A stretch of DNA of 64,000 nucleotides from Kitasatospora cheerisanensis KCTC 2395 (GCF_000696185.1 NZ_KK853997.1:4072410-4136409); one strand, 5' to 3'. Counted from the stretch's first letter, positions 26,345-41,368 are shown. The notes: generated by a model from the letters alone, not told the origin. Program-made: numbers and translations.

Positions 26345-27487
26345 CTACTTCTTCTTCGGACGCTGGCCCTGGCCGCCGCGCCGCGGCTGCTGGCGCTGAC
26401 CCTGCCGGTCCGCCGGCTTCGCCCCGCCCGCCTTCGCACCGGACTTCCCGGCCGCTCCGGCCGGCTCTGCCTCCGACTCGTCCGCCGCCGGGCTCTGGTC
26501 CTCCGCGTGCGCCTGGTGCGCCGCCGTGGCCTGCCGCTGCGCCTTGGTCTGCTTGCGCGGCTGCTGCCGGCGGACCTGCACGCTGTCCTCGACCGCCGCC
26601 TGGGCGTCGGCCGCCGCGCCGCTCTTGGAGCCGCCGGTCAGCGAGGCCAGCAGGCCGACCTTCTTGATCGAGCCGTCCGGGTTGATCCGGCCCTGCTTCT
26701 TCAGACGGGCCTGACGCTCGTTCCAGGCCTGGCTGCCCGGCGTCGGGTTGTTGCGGATGACGATCAGCTGCTGGCCCATCGACCAGACGTTGGTGGTGAG
26801 CCAGTAGACCAGCACACCGACCGGGAAGTTGATGCCCATCACGGCGAACATGATCGGGAAGACGTACATCAGCATCTTCTGCTGCTGCATGAACGGCGTC
26901 TTGACCGTCAGGTCCATGTTCTTGGTCATCAGCTGGCGCTGCGTGATGAACTGCGACAGCGACATCAGCACGATCATGATCGCGACGACGATCTGCACCT
27001 GCACGCTGTCCGCGCCGACGAACTTCGCCGACAGCGGGGCACCGAAGATGTGCGCCTGCTTGGCGCTCTCCAGCAGGGTCTGGTCGATGACACCGATCTG
27101 CTTGTCATTGGCGACCGAGGCCAGCACACCGTAGAGGGCAGTGAAGAACGGCGCCTGCACGAGGATCGGAAGGCACGAGGAGAACGGGTTGGTACCCGCC
27201 TCCTTGTACAGCTTCATCATCTCTTCGGACTGGCGCTGCTTGTCGTTCTTGTAGCGCTCCTGGATGGCCTTCATCTTCGGCTGGATCGCCTGCATGGCCC
27301 GGGTCGCCTTGATCTGCTTCACGAAGAGCGGGATCAGGCAGATCCGGATGACGACCACCATCATCACGATGGACAGGCCCCAGGCCCAGCCGCCGTCCGG
27401 GTCGAAGACGTGGCTGAACAGCGAGTGGAACTGGACGATGATCCAGGACACCGCGTAGTAGAGGGGACTCAGAAAACCGAAGGTCAC
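26345..27487 (-). CDS. yidC: Membrane protein insertase YidC
   Basis: Inserts membrane proteins alone or with SecYEG. 380 residues, five-helix Gram-positive/actinobacterial type. The first helix is [20 protein letters not shown]. The conserved groove Arg is in [22 protein letters not shown]. The cytoplasmic hairpin [20 protein letters not shown] is followed by [19 protein letters not shown] and later helices. The C-terminal ~90 residues are basic and Gln/Arg-rich, suited to ribosome contact. The start is GTG 27487, three bases after yidD. Confidence 0.96.
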   Translation of the reverse strand: MTFGFLSPLYYAVSWIIVQFHSLFSHVFDPDGGWAWGLSIVMMVVVIRICLIPLFVKQIKATRAMQAIQPKMKAIQERYKNDKQRQSEEMMKLYKEAGTNPFSSCLPILVQAPFFTALYGVLASVANDKQIGVIDQTLLESAKQAHIFGAPLSAKFVGADSVQVQIVVAIMIVLMSLSQFITQRQLMTKNMDLTVKTPFMQQQKMLMYVFPIMFAVMGINFPVGVLVYWLTTNVWSMGQQLIVIRNNPTPGSQAWNERQARLKKQGRINPDGSIKKVGLLASLTGGSKSGAAADAQAAVEDSVQVRRQQPRKQTKAQRQATAAHQAHAEDQSPAADESEAEPAGAAGKSGAKAGGAKPADRQGQRQQPRRGGQGQRPKKK

Positions 27488-27490
27488 CGG

Positions 27491-27805
27491 TCAGACTCCT
27501 TGGACATCGGGCTTCGCCACCGGCTCCGGCTCGGCGGTCCCGCTCGTGGGGGTCAGCAGATTGCGCAGCCGGCGGTGCCACACCGGATGCTTTCGCGGCG
27601 GAACATGGTCGACCCCACCGGGAGACCAGGGGTTGCAGCGCAGGATGCGCCAGACGGTCAGCCCGCCTCCCTTGATCGCCCCATGGACGCGCACCGCCTC
27701 GTACCCGTAGCGGGAGCACGAGGGGTAGTAACGGCACACCGGGCCGAGCAGCGGACTGATGGTCCACTGGTAGAGCCTGATCAGGCCCATCAGCAGGTAC
27801 TTCAT
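27491..27805 (-). CDS. yidD: Membrane protein insertion efficiency factor YidD
   Basis: 104-residue small membrane-associated helper of YidC. Family signature: [31 protein letters not shown], then [14 protein letters not shown]. The cysteines and NPW motif are present. ATG 27805 overlaps the rnpA stop by ATGA, the usual coupling. The C-terminal extension is Pro/Thr-rich. Confidence 0.96.
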   Translation of the reverse strand: MKYLLMGLIRLYQWTISPLLGPVCRYYPSCSRYGYEAVRVHGAIKGGGLTVWRILRCNPWSPGGVDHVPPRKHPVWHRRLRNLLTPTSGTAEPEPVAKPDVQGV

Positions 27806-28230
27806 CGCCCTGTTCCCGTCGGGGCACTGCCGGCCGGTTCCGACCTGAGCAGGCGGCGGAGCGCCGCGTCCAGGTCGTGCCCGAGGTCTGGGTACGAGGC
27901 CGTCGCCGCAGCAGGCAGCGCCCGTACCACTATCAGGCTACCTGCGGGCAACCGGGACAGGCGCTCACGGACCAGGTGACGCAGCCGACGCTTCACGGCG
28001 TTCCGGACCACGGCAGGCCCCACGGCCTTGCTCACGACGAAACCCGCACGCGCCGAAGGAAGCCCCTCGGCGACGTGCGGGCTGGAGTCGCTGTTCCGGC
28101 CGGCGCCCTCGTCGGCTGCCACCTCTCTGTGGAGGTGGACCACCAACAGGGGCCGACCGGCGCGGCGGCCGCGTTTCACCGCGGTCGCGAAGTCCTGGCG
28201 CCGCCGCAGCCGATTCTCGGTGGGCAGCAC
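27802..28230 (-). CDS. rnpA: Ribonuclease P protein component
   Basis: Protein subunit that helps the RNase P RNA cut tRNA 5' leaders. 142 residues. N-terminal [21 protein letters not shown] and the RNR signature [18 protein letters not shown] are clear. A central loop ([18 protein letters not shown]) and acidic C-terminus are lineage-specific. GTG 28230 has AGAGGG upstream and lies 19 bases after rpmH. Confidence 0.96.
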   Translation of the reverse strand: MLPTENRLRRRQDFATAVKRGRRAGRPLLVVHLHREVAADEGAGRNSDSSPHVAEGLPSARAGFVVSKAVGPAVVRNAVKRRLRHLVRERLSRLPAGSLIVVRALPAAATASYPDLGHDLDAALRRLLRSEPAGSAPTGTGR

Positions 28231-28249
28231 TGCAGACCCTCTACGCGGA

Positions 28250-28387
28250 TCAGGCGGACAGGGCGGTGCGGCCCTTGGCACGGCGGTTCGCCAGGATGGC
28301 GCGGCCGGCGCGGGTACGCATGCGCAGCCGGAAGCCGTGGGTCTTGGCGCGACGACGGTTGTTCGGCTGGAAGGTGCGCTTGCTCAC
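28250..28387 (-). CDS. rpmH: 50S ribosomal protein L34
   Basis: 45 residues, complete: [20 protein letters not shown], then [21 protein letters not shown] 28387 follows AGGAG. First gene of the rpmH-rnpA-yidD-yidC-jag block, divergent from dnaA. Confidence 0.98.
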   Translation of the reverse strand: MSKRTFQPNNRRRAKTHGFRLRMRTRAGRAILANRRAKGRTALSA

Positions 28388-28815
28388 TCGGGGGCTCCTG
28401 GGGTGAATCGTAGGATGACGGGGAGTCGCTTGGCCGTCACCGTGCGTCCGCGCGATCTCCCCTTGCACTTGGGAAATCCGGTCCCGGACCCAGATCTGCT
28501 GGGTTGAGGAACACCACGGCGCCCGTGCTGCGCGCGTCATGGAAGCGGGCGGACCCGCGGACATGCGGCAGCGGCCATCGACAACTCGACCTGGTTACGG
28601 TACGCGGCAGCGGGTCGGAGGGTCAAACCAGGTGGCCGCCGGCCCGTTGCCCACAGCCTGTGGACAACGACTTGAATCAGCTCTGCGCGCTGACTACCGT
28701 TGCAGGACTTGTCTCTTTTGTTCTGTGCTCGCGGCCGCTTCCGCCCCGCGCCCACCCAGACCTCTCCCGACCTTGCCTGACTGCCCCTGCCCGGGGAACG
28801 AGAAAGCGTGTACCA
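28388..28815. promoter_or_regulatory. Divergent rpmH/dnaA control region
   Basis: 428 bases without a gene. On the minus strand a -10-like TACGAT (28407-28412) lies upstream of rpmH. On the plus strand TTGCCCACA (28647-28655) and TGTGGACAA (28659-28667) face each other just upstream of TTGAAT (28672-28677), a 17-base spacer and TACCGT (28695-28700). This fits a dnaA promoter repressed by DnaA, as known in S. lividans/coelicolor; the exact promoter assignment is inferred. Confidence 0.6.
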
Positions 28816-30646
28816 GTGGCTGATGTCAACAGCGATCTCGTCCTGATGTGGTCGAGGGTCGTCGAGCGACTGGTCAGCGACAGCGATGTCGTGGAGAAGG
28901 ACAAGAACTGGGTCCGCCGGACCCAGCCGATGTGGATGATGCACGACACCGCCCTGCTCGCGGCGCCCAACGAGTTCGCCAAGCAGGTGCTGGAGGGCCG
29001 GCTGCTGCCGCAGCTGACCGAGGCCATCTCGCACGAGTTCGGCCGCCAGGTGCGGATCGCCGTGATGGTGGACGCCAACGCCGCCCCGCCCGCCGGCCCG
29101 GAGGCCGAACCGGAGCCGGAGCCGGAGGACGTCCAGGAGTGGCCGCACCCGCGGGCCGACCACGGCTACCAGTCCGAGCCGGGCTACCCGCCCGAGCAGG
29201 GCTACCAGCAGCCGGGCCCCGCCCACCCCTCGCAGCAGCCGCAGCCCGGCGCCTGGCCCGGCCGTCCGGCCGACGACTACCAGCGGCCCGGGTACCCGCA
29301 GGGCTACCCGCCGGCCGAGCCCTACGGGGCGCCGCAGGACCCGTACCGGGAGCAGTCCGGCGGGAGTTGGGAGCCGCAGGCGGCGCCCGAGCGGCGGCCG
29401 GAGCCGGCCCCGCGGCGGGCCAGCCGGCCGGCCGCGGACTCCGCCCAGGGCGACCTGTTCGGCGGGGCGCTCGGCTCCCCCGACGAGGACCGGCCGCGGC
29501 ACGGCGGCTCCCGGCGGGCCGCGCCCGGCCCGCCCGGTCGAGCGCACGCCCGCGCCCGGCGTCCCGGCCCCACCCGGCGCTCCCCCGGCGGGCGGCTCCC
29601 GCAAGGACGAGCCGAACGCCCGGCTGAATCCCAAGTACCTGTTCGACACTTTCGTGATCGGTGCCAGCAACCGCTTCGCGCACGCCGCTGCGGTGGCGGT
29701 CGCCGAGGCCCCGGCGAAGGCGTACAACCCGCTGTTCATCTACGGCGAGTCCGGGCTCGGCAAGACCCACCTGCTGCACGCCATCGGGCACTATTCGCGC
29801 AGCCTGTTCCCGGGCACCCGGGTGCGGTACGTGAGTTCGGAGGAATTCACCAACGAGTTCATCAACTCGATCCGGGACGGCAAGGCGGACGCGTTCCGCA
29901 AGCGCTACCGGGACATCGACATCCTGCTGGTCGACGACATCCAGTTCCTGGCCAGCAAGGAGTCGACGCAGGAGGAGTTCTTCCACACCTTCAACACCCT
30001 GCACAACGCGAACAAGCAGATCGTGCTCTCCTCGGACCGGCCGCCCAAGCAGCTGATCACGCTGGAGGACCGGCTGCGCAACCGCTTCGAGTGGGGCCTG
30101 ATCACCGACGTCACCCCGCCGGAGCTGGAGACCCGGATCGCGATCCTCCGCAAGAAGGCGATCCAGGAGCAACTCAACGCCCCCGCCGACGTGTTGGAGT
30201 TCATCGCGTCCCGGATCACCCGGAACATCCGGGAGTTGGAGGGCGCGCTGATCCGGGTCACCGCGTTCGCCAACCTGAACCGGGCGCCGGTGGACCTGGA
30301 GCTGGCCGGGATCGTCCTGAAGGACCTGATCCCGGGCGGGGACGAGGACGCCGGGCCGGAGATCACCGCGCAGGTGATCATGCAGCAGACGGCCGCGTAC
30401 TTCGGGCTGGGCGTGGAGGACCTGTGCGGATCCTCGCGCAGCCGGGTGCTGGTGACGGCGCGTCAGATCGCCATGTACCTGTGCCGGGAGCTGACCGACC
30501 TGTCGCTGCCGAAGATCGGTGCGCAGTTCGGCGGCCGCGACCACACGACCGTGATGCACGCGGACCGGAAGATCCGCTCGCTGATGGCCGAGCGGCGGTC
30601 CATCTACAACCAGGTCACCGAGCTCACCAACCGCATCAAGAGCTAG
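28816..30646 (+). CDS. dnaA: Chromosomal replication initiator DnaA (one apparent frameshift)
   Basis: Binds DnaA boxes and opens oriC. GTG 28816 ([19 protein letters not shown]) starts domain I. A long Pro/Gln/Glu/Tyr linker (domain II) is typical of streptomycetes. The AAA+ domain has [15 protein letters not shown] (Walker A) and [11 protein letters not shown] (Walker B). Domain IV ends with [15 protein letters not shown], the box-reading motif. Domain I and most of the linker are in one frame; from about 29522 ([16 protein letters not shown]) the rest is in the next. The 1831-bp span has one base too many. Since dnaA is essential, an extra base within about 29500-29530 is best explained as a sequencing error. 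Confidence 0.93.
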
Positions 30647-30669
30647 CCGCAGCACCGCAGTTGACCCGT

Positions 30670-30710
30670 CCGAAGGGGCGCCGGGCCGAGCAGGTCCGGC
30701 GCCCCTTCGG
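30670..30710 (+). terminator. dnaA terminator
   Basis: Perfect 15-bp stem (30670-30684 with 30696-30710) and an 11-base loop, directly after dnaA and before oriC. Confidence 0.8.
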
Positions 30711-31631
30711 CGTGCCCGCGACGGGCCGGTCGGGCGAATCCCGGCGGCCGGCAGGTGTGGCGGCGGGTACGGCGGGGCAGGAATCCCCGCGACGGCCCGG
30801 GCGATCGGCTCGCCGCCCGCTCGAACGTCTGCGCAGCTATTCGAACGGTTCGGGTGCGCAACGGAGTTGTCCACAGAACGGGTGGGTTTTCCCCGTCCAC
30901 AGGCTCCACAGGCCCGAGTTATCCAGAGGTTCCTCCACAGGCGGATCGCCGCTACGCTCTTCGGCGCAGGTCAGACCCCTGTGGACTTGTGCACAACCGT
31001 TGTCCACAGCCTGTGGAGAACTGAGTGCCCGTCAGTGGGCCGTCGGAGTTGTCCCCAGGTCGTCCACAGGGAAAGCCGAGTTTTCCCCAGGTTTTCCACA
31101 ACGGCGTCCACAGTTCGACAACATCAACTCGCTTGTCAGGCCTGGGTGTGAAAGGCGTCACGTGATGTTGATCCGGCGTCGTGGATAACTCGGCGGATTT
31201 CTGTGGACGAGCCTGGGGATAACCTGTGGATACCGAGCGTGGCCTGTGGATTACGCTCCGTTGTCCACAGCGGGCCCTGCTTGTCCACAGTCGCCGTCCA
31301 CAGGGACTGTGGACAAAATCTGGCCTCTGACCTGCGGAAACGGGGTTATCCACGGTATCCACAGGCCCTACTACTACTGCTACACCTAGAGAGCTCGAGA
31401 CTTGATCAACAGTGGGGGTGGCCCGAATCTGTGGACAACCGCGCCCCGACATCTGTTCGGCTTGCTTCCGCCCATCTGCCCCGACTGTCGGCCGAGTACG
31501 TCAGACTGTCCTTCGGCACCTGGAAGCCGAGCGGAGCGAGTCCGGTCGGCGGGGAGCCGGAAGACGATCAACAGCGCCGGTCGGCAGTACGGGCCGACGG
31601 CGCGGCGACAGCAGCCAGGAGGCGGTTACCG
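30711..31631. other. oriC: Chromosomal origin of replication oriC
   Basis: Non-coding dnaA-dnaN gap filled with DnaA boxes. Exact TTGTCCACA: 30867-30875, 31000-31008, 31261-31269, 31281-31289; exact complement TGTGGACAA: 31308-31316, 31430-31438. About fifteen one-mismatch forms include TTTTCCACA (31092), TCGTCCACA (31060), TTGTCCCCA (31049), TGTGGACGA (31202), TGTGGATAC (31225), TGTGGATTA (31245), TTATCCACG (31346) and GTATCCACA (31355). The boxes fall in two groups (about 30.87-31.11 and 31.18-31.44 kb) around a central stretch (31113-31179). The layout and density match Streptomyces oriC. The last ~190 bases before dnaN carry no boxes. Confidence 0.97.
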
Positions 31632-32762
31632 GTGAAGTTCCGGGTGGAGCGTGATGTCCTCGCGGAGGCGGTGGCCTGGGCCGCCCGCAGCCTCCCCGCG
31701 CGGCCGCCGGTGCCGGTGCTGGCCGGCCTGCTGTTGACCGCGCAGGACGGCTCGCTGGCACTGTCCGGGTTCGACTACGAGGTCTCGGCCCGGGTCGAGC
31801 TGGAGGCGGACGTCGAGGAGGCCGGCACCGTCCTGGTCTCCGGCCGCCTGCTCAACGACATCTCGCGCAACCTGCCGAACCGCCCGGTGGAGATCTCCAC
31901 CGACGGCATGCGGGTCAGCGTGGTCTGCGGCAGCTCGCGGTTCACCCTGCCGACGCTGCCGGTCGACGAGTACCCGGCGCTGCCGCAGATGCCGACCGCC
32001 ACCGGCACCGTCCCGGGCGACGTGTTCGCCTCGGCGGTCAGCCAGGCCGCGGTCGCCGCCGGCCGCGACGACACCCTGCCGGTGCTCACCGGCGTCCGGG
32101 TCGAGATCAACGGCAGCGGGATCACCCTGGCCGCCACCGACCGGTACCGGTTCGCCGTCCGCGAGCTGCTGTGGAAGCCCGAGCAGGACGACATCAACGC
32201 CGTCGCGCTCGTCCCGGCCAAGACGCTGCAGGACATCGCCAAGTCGCTGGGCAGCGGCGACCACGTGTCGATCGCGCTGTCCACCGGCGGCGCCGGCGAG
32301 GGCCTGATCGGCTTCGAGGGCGCCGGCCGGCGGACCACCACCCGCCTGCTGGAGGGCGAGTTCCCGAAGTTCCGGTCGATCTTCCCGACCGAGTTCTCGG
32401 CGGTCGCCGCGGTGCAGACCCAGCCGTTCCTGGAGGCGCTCAAGCGCGTCTCGCTGGTGGCCGAGCGCAACACCCCGGTCCGGCTGAACTTCGAGCAGGG
32501 CGTGCTCACCCTGGAGGCCGGCTCGGGCGACGACGCCCAGGCCTCCGAGCGGGTCGAGGCGGACCTCGAGGGCGACGACATCTCGATCGCGTTCAACCCC
32601 GGCTACCTGGAGGAGGGGCTCAAGGCGATCGACGCCGCGTACGCGCAGCTGAGCTTCACCACTCCGACCAAGCCGGCGCTGCTCACCGGCAAGCCCGCGG
32701 TGGACGCCGAACCGGACGAGGCCTACCAGTACCTGATCATGCCGGTCCGCCTGTCCGGCTGA
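31632..32762 (+). CDS. dnaN: DNA polymerase III sliding clamp (beta subunit)
   Basis: Ring-shaped processivity factor for the replicative polymerase. 376 residues with three similar domains: VKFRVERDVLAEAVAWAARS, then VSQAAVAAGRDDTLPVLTGVR and AVQTQPFLEALKRVSLVAER. It ends YLIMPVRLSG, the peptide-binding C-terminus of the family. GTG 31632 has AGGAGG nine bases upstream. First gene right of oriC, transcribed with the fork. Confidence 0.97.
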   Translation: MKFRVERDVLAEAVAWAARSLPARPPVPVLAGLLLTAQDGSLALSGFDYEVSARVELEADVEEAGTVLVSGRLLNDISRNLPNRPVEISTDGMRVSVVCGSSRFTLPTLPVDEYPALPQMPTATGTVPGDVFASAVSQAAVAAGRDDTLPVLTGVRVEINGSGITLAATDRYRFAVRELLWKPEQDDINAVALVPAKTLQDIAKSLGSGDHVSIALSTGGAGEGLIGFEGAGRRTTTRLLEGEFPKFRSIFPTEFSAVAAVQTQPFLEALKRVSLVAERNTPVRLNFEQGVLTLEAGSGDDAQASERVEADLEGDDISIAFNPGYLEEGLKAIDAAYAQLSFTTPTKPALLTGKPAVDAEPDEAYQYLIMPVRLSG

Positions 32763-32778
32763 CGCGGCGTCAAGTCAC

Positions 32779-32813
32779 CAGGGGCGCGAGGGGCACCGGC
32801 CTCCGCGCCCCTG
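32779..32813 (+). terminator. Hairpin after dnaN
   Basis: CAGGGGCGCG pairs with its complement across 32779-32813 with one bulged base and an eight-base loop. Confidence 0.6.
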
Positions 32814-32906
32814 TGGCTGCCCGGACGTGCCCGATCGGCGGCGTAGGCTCGGGGAGCGCGGCAACGGCGCCGCCGTCAGGCACGGAACCACAGTGAAGGA
32901 CTTGTC

Positions 32907-33782
32907 ATGGAGCTCGGCCTCATCGGTCTCGGCAAGATGGGCGGCAACATGCGCGAGCGCATCCGCCGCGCCGGCCACACCGTCATCGGCTACGACCGCA
33001 ACCCCGACCTCGCCGACGTCGACAGCGTGGAGCAGCTGGTCGCCACCCTGGAGGCCCCCCGCGTGGTGTGGGTGATGGTCCCCGCCGGCGCCGCCACCCA
33101 GGAGACCGTCGAGCACCTGGCCGAACTGCTCTCCCCCGGCGACGTGGTGGTGGACGGCGGCAACTCCCGCTGGACCGACGACATCCAGCACGCCGAGCTG
33201 CTGGCCGCCAAGGGCATCGGCTTCGTCGACTGCGGCGTCTCCGGCGGCGTCTGGGGCCTGGAGAACGGCTACGCGCTGATGTACGGCGGCGACGCCGCGC
33301 ACGTCGCGAAGGTCCAGCCGGTCTTCGACGCGCTCAAGCCCGAGGGCGAGTTCGGCTCGGTGCACGCCGGCAAGGTCGGCGCCGGCCACTTCGCCAAGAT
33401 GGTCCACAACGGCATCGAGTACGCGATGATGCAGGCCTTCGCCGAGGGCTGGGAGCTGCTGGAGGCGGCCCCCGAGGTCACCGACGTGCGCGAGGTCTTC
33501 CGCAGCTGGCAGGAGGGCACCGTCATCCGCTCCTGGCTGCTCGACCTCGCGGTCCGGGCGCTGGACGACGACGAGCACCTGGCCAAGCTCAAGGGCTGGG
33601 CCGCCGACTCCGGCGAGGGCCGCTGGACGGTCGAGGCCGCGATCGACCACGCGGTCCCGCTGCCGGCCATCACCGCCTCGCTGTTCGCCCGCTTCGCGTC
33701 CCGCCAGGACGACTCCCCGCAGATGAAGATGATCGCGGCGCTGCGCAACCAGTTCGGCGGCCACGCGGTCGAGTCCAAGTAA
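32907..33782 (+). CDS. gnd: 6-phosphogluconate dehydrogenase, decarboxylating (short, GndA/YqeC type)
   Basis: Oxidises 6-phosphogluconate to ribulose 5-phosphate in the pentose phosphate pathway. 291 residues, the short family that usually prefers NAD. N-terminal ELGLIGLGKMGGNMRERI is the Rossmann loop; VVVDGGNSRWTD and DCGVSGGVWGLENG are substrate-site motifs; the catalytic Lys is in GAGHFAKMVHNGIEY. ATG 32907 follows AAGGA. Its place between dnaN and recF is shared by actinobacteria. Confidence 0.95.
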   Translation: MELGLIGLGKMGGNMRERIRRAGHTVIGYDRNPDLADVDSVEQLVATLEAPRVVWVMVPAGAATQETVEHLAELLSPGDVVVDGGNSRWTDDIQHAELLAAKGIGFVDCGVSGGVWGLENGYALMYGGDAAHVAKVQPVFDALKPEGEFGSVHAGKVGAGHFAKMVHNGIEYAMMQAFAEGWELLEAAPEVTDVREVFRSWQEGTVIRSWLLDLAVRALDDDEHLAKLKGWAADSGEGRWTVEAAIDHAVPLPAITASLFARFASRQDDSPQMKMIAALRNQFGGHAVESK

Positions 33783-33818
33783 GCACCCACGGCCAGAAGG
33801 CGAGCGCAGTCCACCGTC

Positions 33819-34955
33819 ATGCACGTCGCGCACCTGTCGCTCGCCGACTTCCGTTCCTACGCCCGGGTCGAGGTTCCGCTCGACCCGGGCGTCACCGCGT
33901 TCGTGGGCCCGAACGGGCAGGGCAAGACCAACCTGGTCGAGGCGATCGGCTACGTCGCCACCCTGGGCAGCCACCGGGTCGCCACCGACGCCCCGCTGGT
34001 CCGCCTCGGCGCCGAGCGGGCGGTGGTCCGGGCCAGCGTGGTGGCGCAGGGCGGCCGGACCACCCTGGTCGAGCTGGAGATCACCCCCGGCAAGGCCAAC
34101 CGGGCCCGGCTGAACCGCTCCGACAACATCCGCCCGCGCGACGTGCTGGGCGTGCTGCGCACCGTGCTGTTCGCCCCCGAGGACCTGACGCTGGTCAAGG
34201 GCGACCCCGGCGAGCGCCGCCGCTTCCTGGACGAGCTGCTGACCGCCCGCGCGCCCCGGCTGGCCGGCGTGCGCTCCGACTACGAGCGCGTCCTCAAGCA
34301 GCGCAACGCCCTGCTGAAGACCGCCGCGACGGCCCGCCGGGCCGGTGGCGGCAAGGCCGCCGACCTGGCCACCCTGGAGGTCTGGGACGGCCACCTGGCC
34401 CGCACCGGGGCCGAGCTGACGGCCTTTCGGATCCAGCTGGTGGCCGCGCTCCAGCCGCTGGTCGCCGAGGCCTACCGCCAGCTCGCGCCCGGCGCCGGGG
34501 AGACCGTGCTGGAGTACCGCTCCTCCTTCGAGGGCGAGCTGCCGACCAGCCGCGAACAGGCCGAGCAGCAACTGCTGGACGCCCTGCAAGCCATGCGCAA
34601 GCAGGAGATCGACCGCGGCCTGACCCTGGTCGGCCCGCACCGCGACGAGCTGCTGCTGCGGCTCGGCCCGCTGCCCGCCAAGGGCTACGCCAGCCACGGC
34701 GAGTCCTGGTCGTACGCGCTGGCGCTCCGGCTGGCCTCGTACGAGCTGCTGCGCTCCGAGGGCGGGGAGCCGGTGCTGATCCTGGACGACGTGTTCGCCG
34801 AGCTGGACGCCCGCCGGCGGGACCGGCTGGCCGAGCTGGTGGCCGGCGGCGAGCAGGTGCTGGTCACCGCGGCGGTCGCGGAGGACGTCCCGAAGGCGCT
34901 CAGCGGGGCCCGGTACGGCGTCTCGGAGGGCGCCGTGACCCGGCTCACGCCGTGA
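33819..34955 (+). CDS. recF: DNA replication and repair protein RecF
   Basis: SMC-like ATPase that loads RecA on gapped DNA. 378 residues. Walker A is [39 protein letters not shown], the signature region and Walker [13 protein letters not shown] are all present. Start ATG 33819, 36 bases after gnd. The order dnaN-gnd-recF is typical of actinobacteria. Confidence 0.96.
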   Translation: MHVAHLSLADFRSYARVEVPLDPGVTAFVGPNGQGKTNLVEAIGYVATLGSHRVATDAPLVRLGAERAVVRASVVAQGGRTTLVELEITPGKANRARLNRSDNIRPRDVLGVLRTVLFAPEDLTLVKGDPGERRRFLDELLTARAPRLAGVRSDYERVLKQRNALLKTAATARRAGGGKAADLATLEVWDGHLARTGAELTAFRIQLVAALQPLVAEAYRQLAPGAGETVLEYRSSFEGELPTSREQAEQQLLDALQAMRKQEIDRGLTLVGPHRDELLLRLGPLPAKGYASHGESWSYALALRLASYELLRSEGGEPVLILDDVFAELDARRRDRLAELVAGGEQVLVTAAVAEDVPKALSGARYGVSEGAVTRLTP

Positions 34956-34995
34956 GGTCCGGCGACCCCGTACCCTGGACCGCTCGTCGGTGCAG

Positions 34996-35004
34996 TTGTC
35001 CACA
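34996..35004 (+). promoter_or_regulatory. Single exact DnaA box upstream of dciA
   Basis: TTGTCCACA, 19 bases before the dciA start. A lone exact box at a replication gene suggests DnaA-responsive expression; inference only. Confidence 0.6.
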
Positions 35005-35022
35005 GCCTGGGGATGGAGCGTG

Positions 35023-35535
35023 ATGGCGGAGAGCTCGGAGCTTTCGGGGATCGACCTGGCCCGGGTGGCGCTGCGCGCCGCCAAGGAGCAGGCCCGGCAG
35101 CGCGGCGAGCAGGTCCGCGAGCGCCGGGAGGCGAAGCGCACCGGACTGCGCAGCGGCGCCCGCGCGGACGGCCGCGACCCGGTGCCGCTGGGGGCGGCGC
35201 TGAACCGGCTGATCACCGAGCGCGGCTGGGAGGCGCCGGCCGCGGTGGGCGGCGTGATGGGCCGCTGGTCGCAGATCGTGGGGCCGGACATCGCTGCGCA
35301 CTGTGAACCCAAGTCGTACGCGGAGGCCGAGGCGGTCCTCACCGTGCAGTGCGACTCCACCGCGTGGGCGACCCAACTCCGGCTGCTGGCGCGACAGTTG
35401 GTGGCCCGTCTGAACCACGAGCTGGGGCACGGCACGGTCCGCGTCATCAAGGTGCTGGGGCCGGACGCCCCGGTGCGCGGTTACGGGCGGTTGCGGGCCC
35501 CCGGGAGCAAGGGCCCCGGGGACACCTGGGGCTGA
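35023..35535 (+). CDS. dciA: DciA-type helicase loader (DUF721)
   Basis: 170-residue protein of the DUF721 family, shown in other bacteria to load the replicative helicase DnaB where DnaC/DnaI is missing. A basic helical N-terminus (LARVALRAAKEQARQRGEQV) precedes the KH-like core: ALNRLITERGWEAP, VGGVMGRWSQIVGPDIAAHC, LTVQCDSTAWATQLRLLARQ. ATG 35023 follows GGAG; an in-frame upstream start (34990) would translate the DnaA box. Same strand as recF and gyrB, as in M. tuberculosis Rv0004. Confidence 0.9.
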   Translation: MAESSELSGIDLARVALRAAKEQARQRGEQVRERREAKRTGLRSGARADGRDPVPLGAALNRLITERGWEAPAAVGGVMGRWSQIVGPDIAAHCEPKSYAEAEAVLTVQCDSTAWATQLRLLARQLVARLNHELGHGTVRVIKVLGPDAPVRGYGRLRAPGSKGPGDTWG

Positions 35536-37800
<2,265 letters not shown>

Positions 37801-37837
37801 CGTCCGCCCAGGATCGTTGAAAGGAAACTGACCACCA

Positions 37838-40438
<2,601 letters not shown>

Positions 40439-40452
40439 CGCACGACCGCGAC

Positions 40453-40491
40453 CGTGGTGCCCGTCCCGCTCCAGGCGGGGCGGGCACCACG
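40453..40491 (+). terminator. gyrBA terminator
   Basis: 17-bp stem (40453-40469 with 40475-40491, one G-T pair) directly after gyrA. Confidence 0.8.
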
Positions 40492-40584
40492 GGTTGACCG
40501 CAGGCCAACCGGGCAGGCGGAGCACGAGCACAACACGGACCAGGGCGGTTCGATCGGCCTGGCGGACGGTTCGGGAGGACCACG

Positions 40585-41307
40585 GTGAGCGGAGCCACGG
40601 GTACTGGAGGTGCCACGGGCGGCCTGTCGGGCGGACAGGGCGGGACACCGTACGGCGCACCCCAGCGCCCCGAGCACCCCGCCGCGTCCACCTCGGTGAT
40701 GCCTTCGGTCGGCCAGGGCGGCGCCCAGCCCGGCTACGGCGGCCAGACCCCGCCGCCGCCCCCCAGCGCCCCGCCGGCGGGCGGCTTCTCCCAGCCCACC
40801 ACGTACGCCAAGGGCCAGCCCACCCCGCCGCGCGGCACCCGCACCGGCGGCGGCCAGGGCACCTCCGGCGGCCAGGGCGGCGGCCAGGCCCGGCGCCCCG
40901 GCACCCCCGGCCCGGCCTCCTCCGGCGGCACTGGGCGGGTCCGCAAGGCCCGGCTGCGGATCACCAAGGCCGACCCCTGGTCGGTCATGAAGGTCAGCTT
41001 CCTGCTCTCGCTCGCCGTCGGCGTGATCATCATCGTGGCCGCCGCGGTGCTCTGGATGACCCTGGACGGCCTCGGCGTCTTCGACTCGCTGACCAGCACC
41101 CTCAAGGACGTCACCGGCAGCGACAGCTCCGGCGCCTTCAACCTGATGGACTACATCGGGTTCGGCAAGGTCATGATGTTCACCACCCTGATCGCGGTGG
41201 TCGACGTGGTCCTGATGACCGCGCTGTCCACCCTCGCCGCGTTCATCTACAACACCGCGGCCGGCTTCACCGGCGGCATCGAGCTGACCCTGGCCGAAGA
41301 AGACTGA
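40585..41307 (+). CDS. DUF3566 membrane protein
   Basis: 240 residues: a ~125-residue Gly/Pro/Gln/Thr-rich cytoplasmic region, then the DUF3566 domain RLRITKADPWSVMKVSFLLS with two membrane helices (FLLSLAVGVIIIVAAAVLWM and MMFTTLIAVVDVVLMTALSTL). Counterpart of Rv0007 in M. tuberculosis, always just after gyrA in actinobacteria; function unknown. GTG 40585 follows GGGAGGAC. A strong terminator follows. Confidence 0.9.
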   Translation: MSGATGTGGATGGLSGGQGGTPYGAPQRPEHPAASTSVMPSVGQGGAQPGYGGQTPPPPPSAPPAGGFSQPTTYAKGQPTPPRGTRTGGGQGTSGGQGGGQARRPGTPGPASSGGTGRVRKARLRITKADPWSVMKVSFLLSLAVGVIIIVAAAVLWMTLDGLGVFDSLTSTLKDVTGSDSSGAFNLMDYIGFGKVMMFTTLIAVVDVVLMTALSTLAAFIYNTAAGFTGGIELTLAEED

Positions 41308-41333
41308 TTCCGCGTCAGTCCGACGGAATTCCC

Positions 41334-41368
41334 CGGGCCCCGAAGGCTGTTGAAGCCTTCGGGGCCCG
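41334..41368 (+). terminator. Terminator after the DUF3566 gene
   Basis: Perfect 15-bp stem (41334-41348 with 41354-41368) with a five-base loop. Confidence 0.82.

Noticed and set aside
31155..31168. GGCGTCACGTGATGTT as a further parS site inside oriC
   Set aside because: Only the central TCACGTGA core matches; the GTT/AAC ends of parS are missing.
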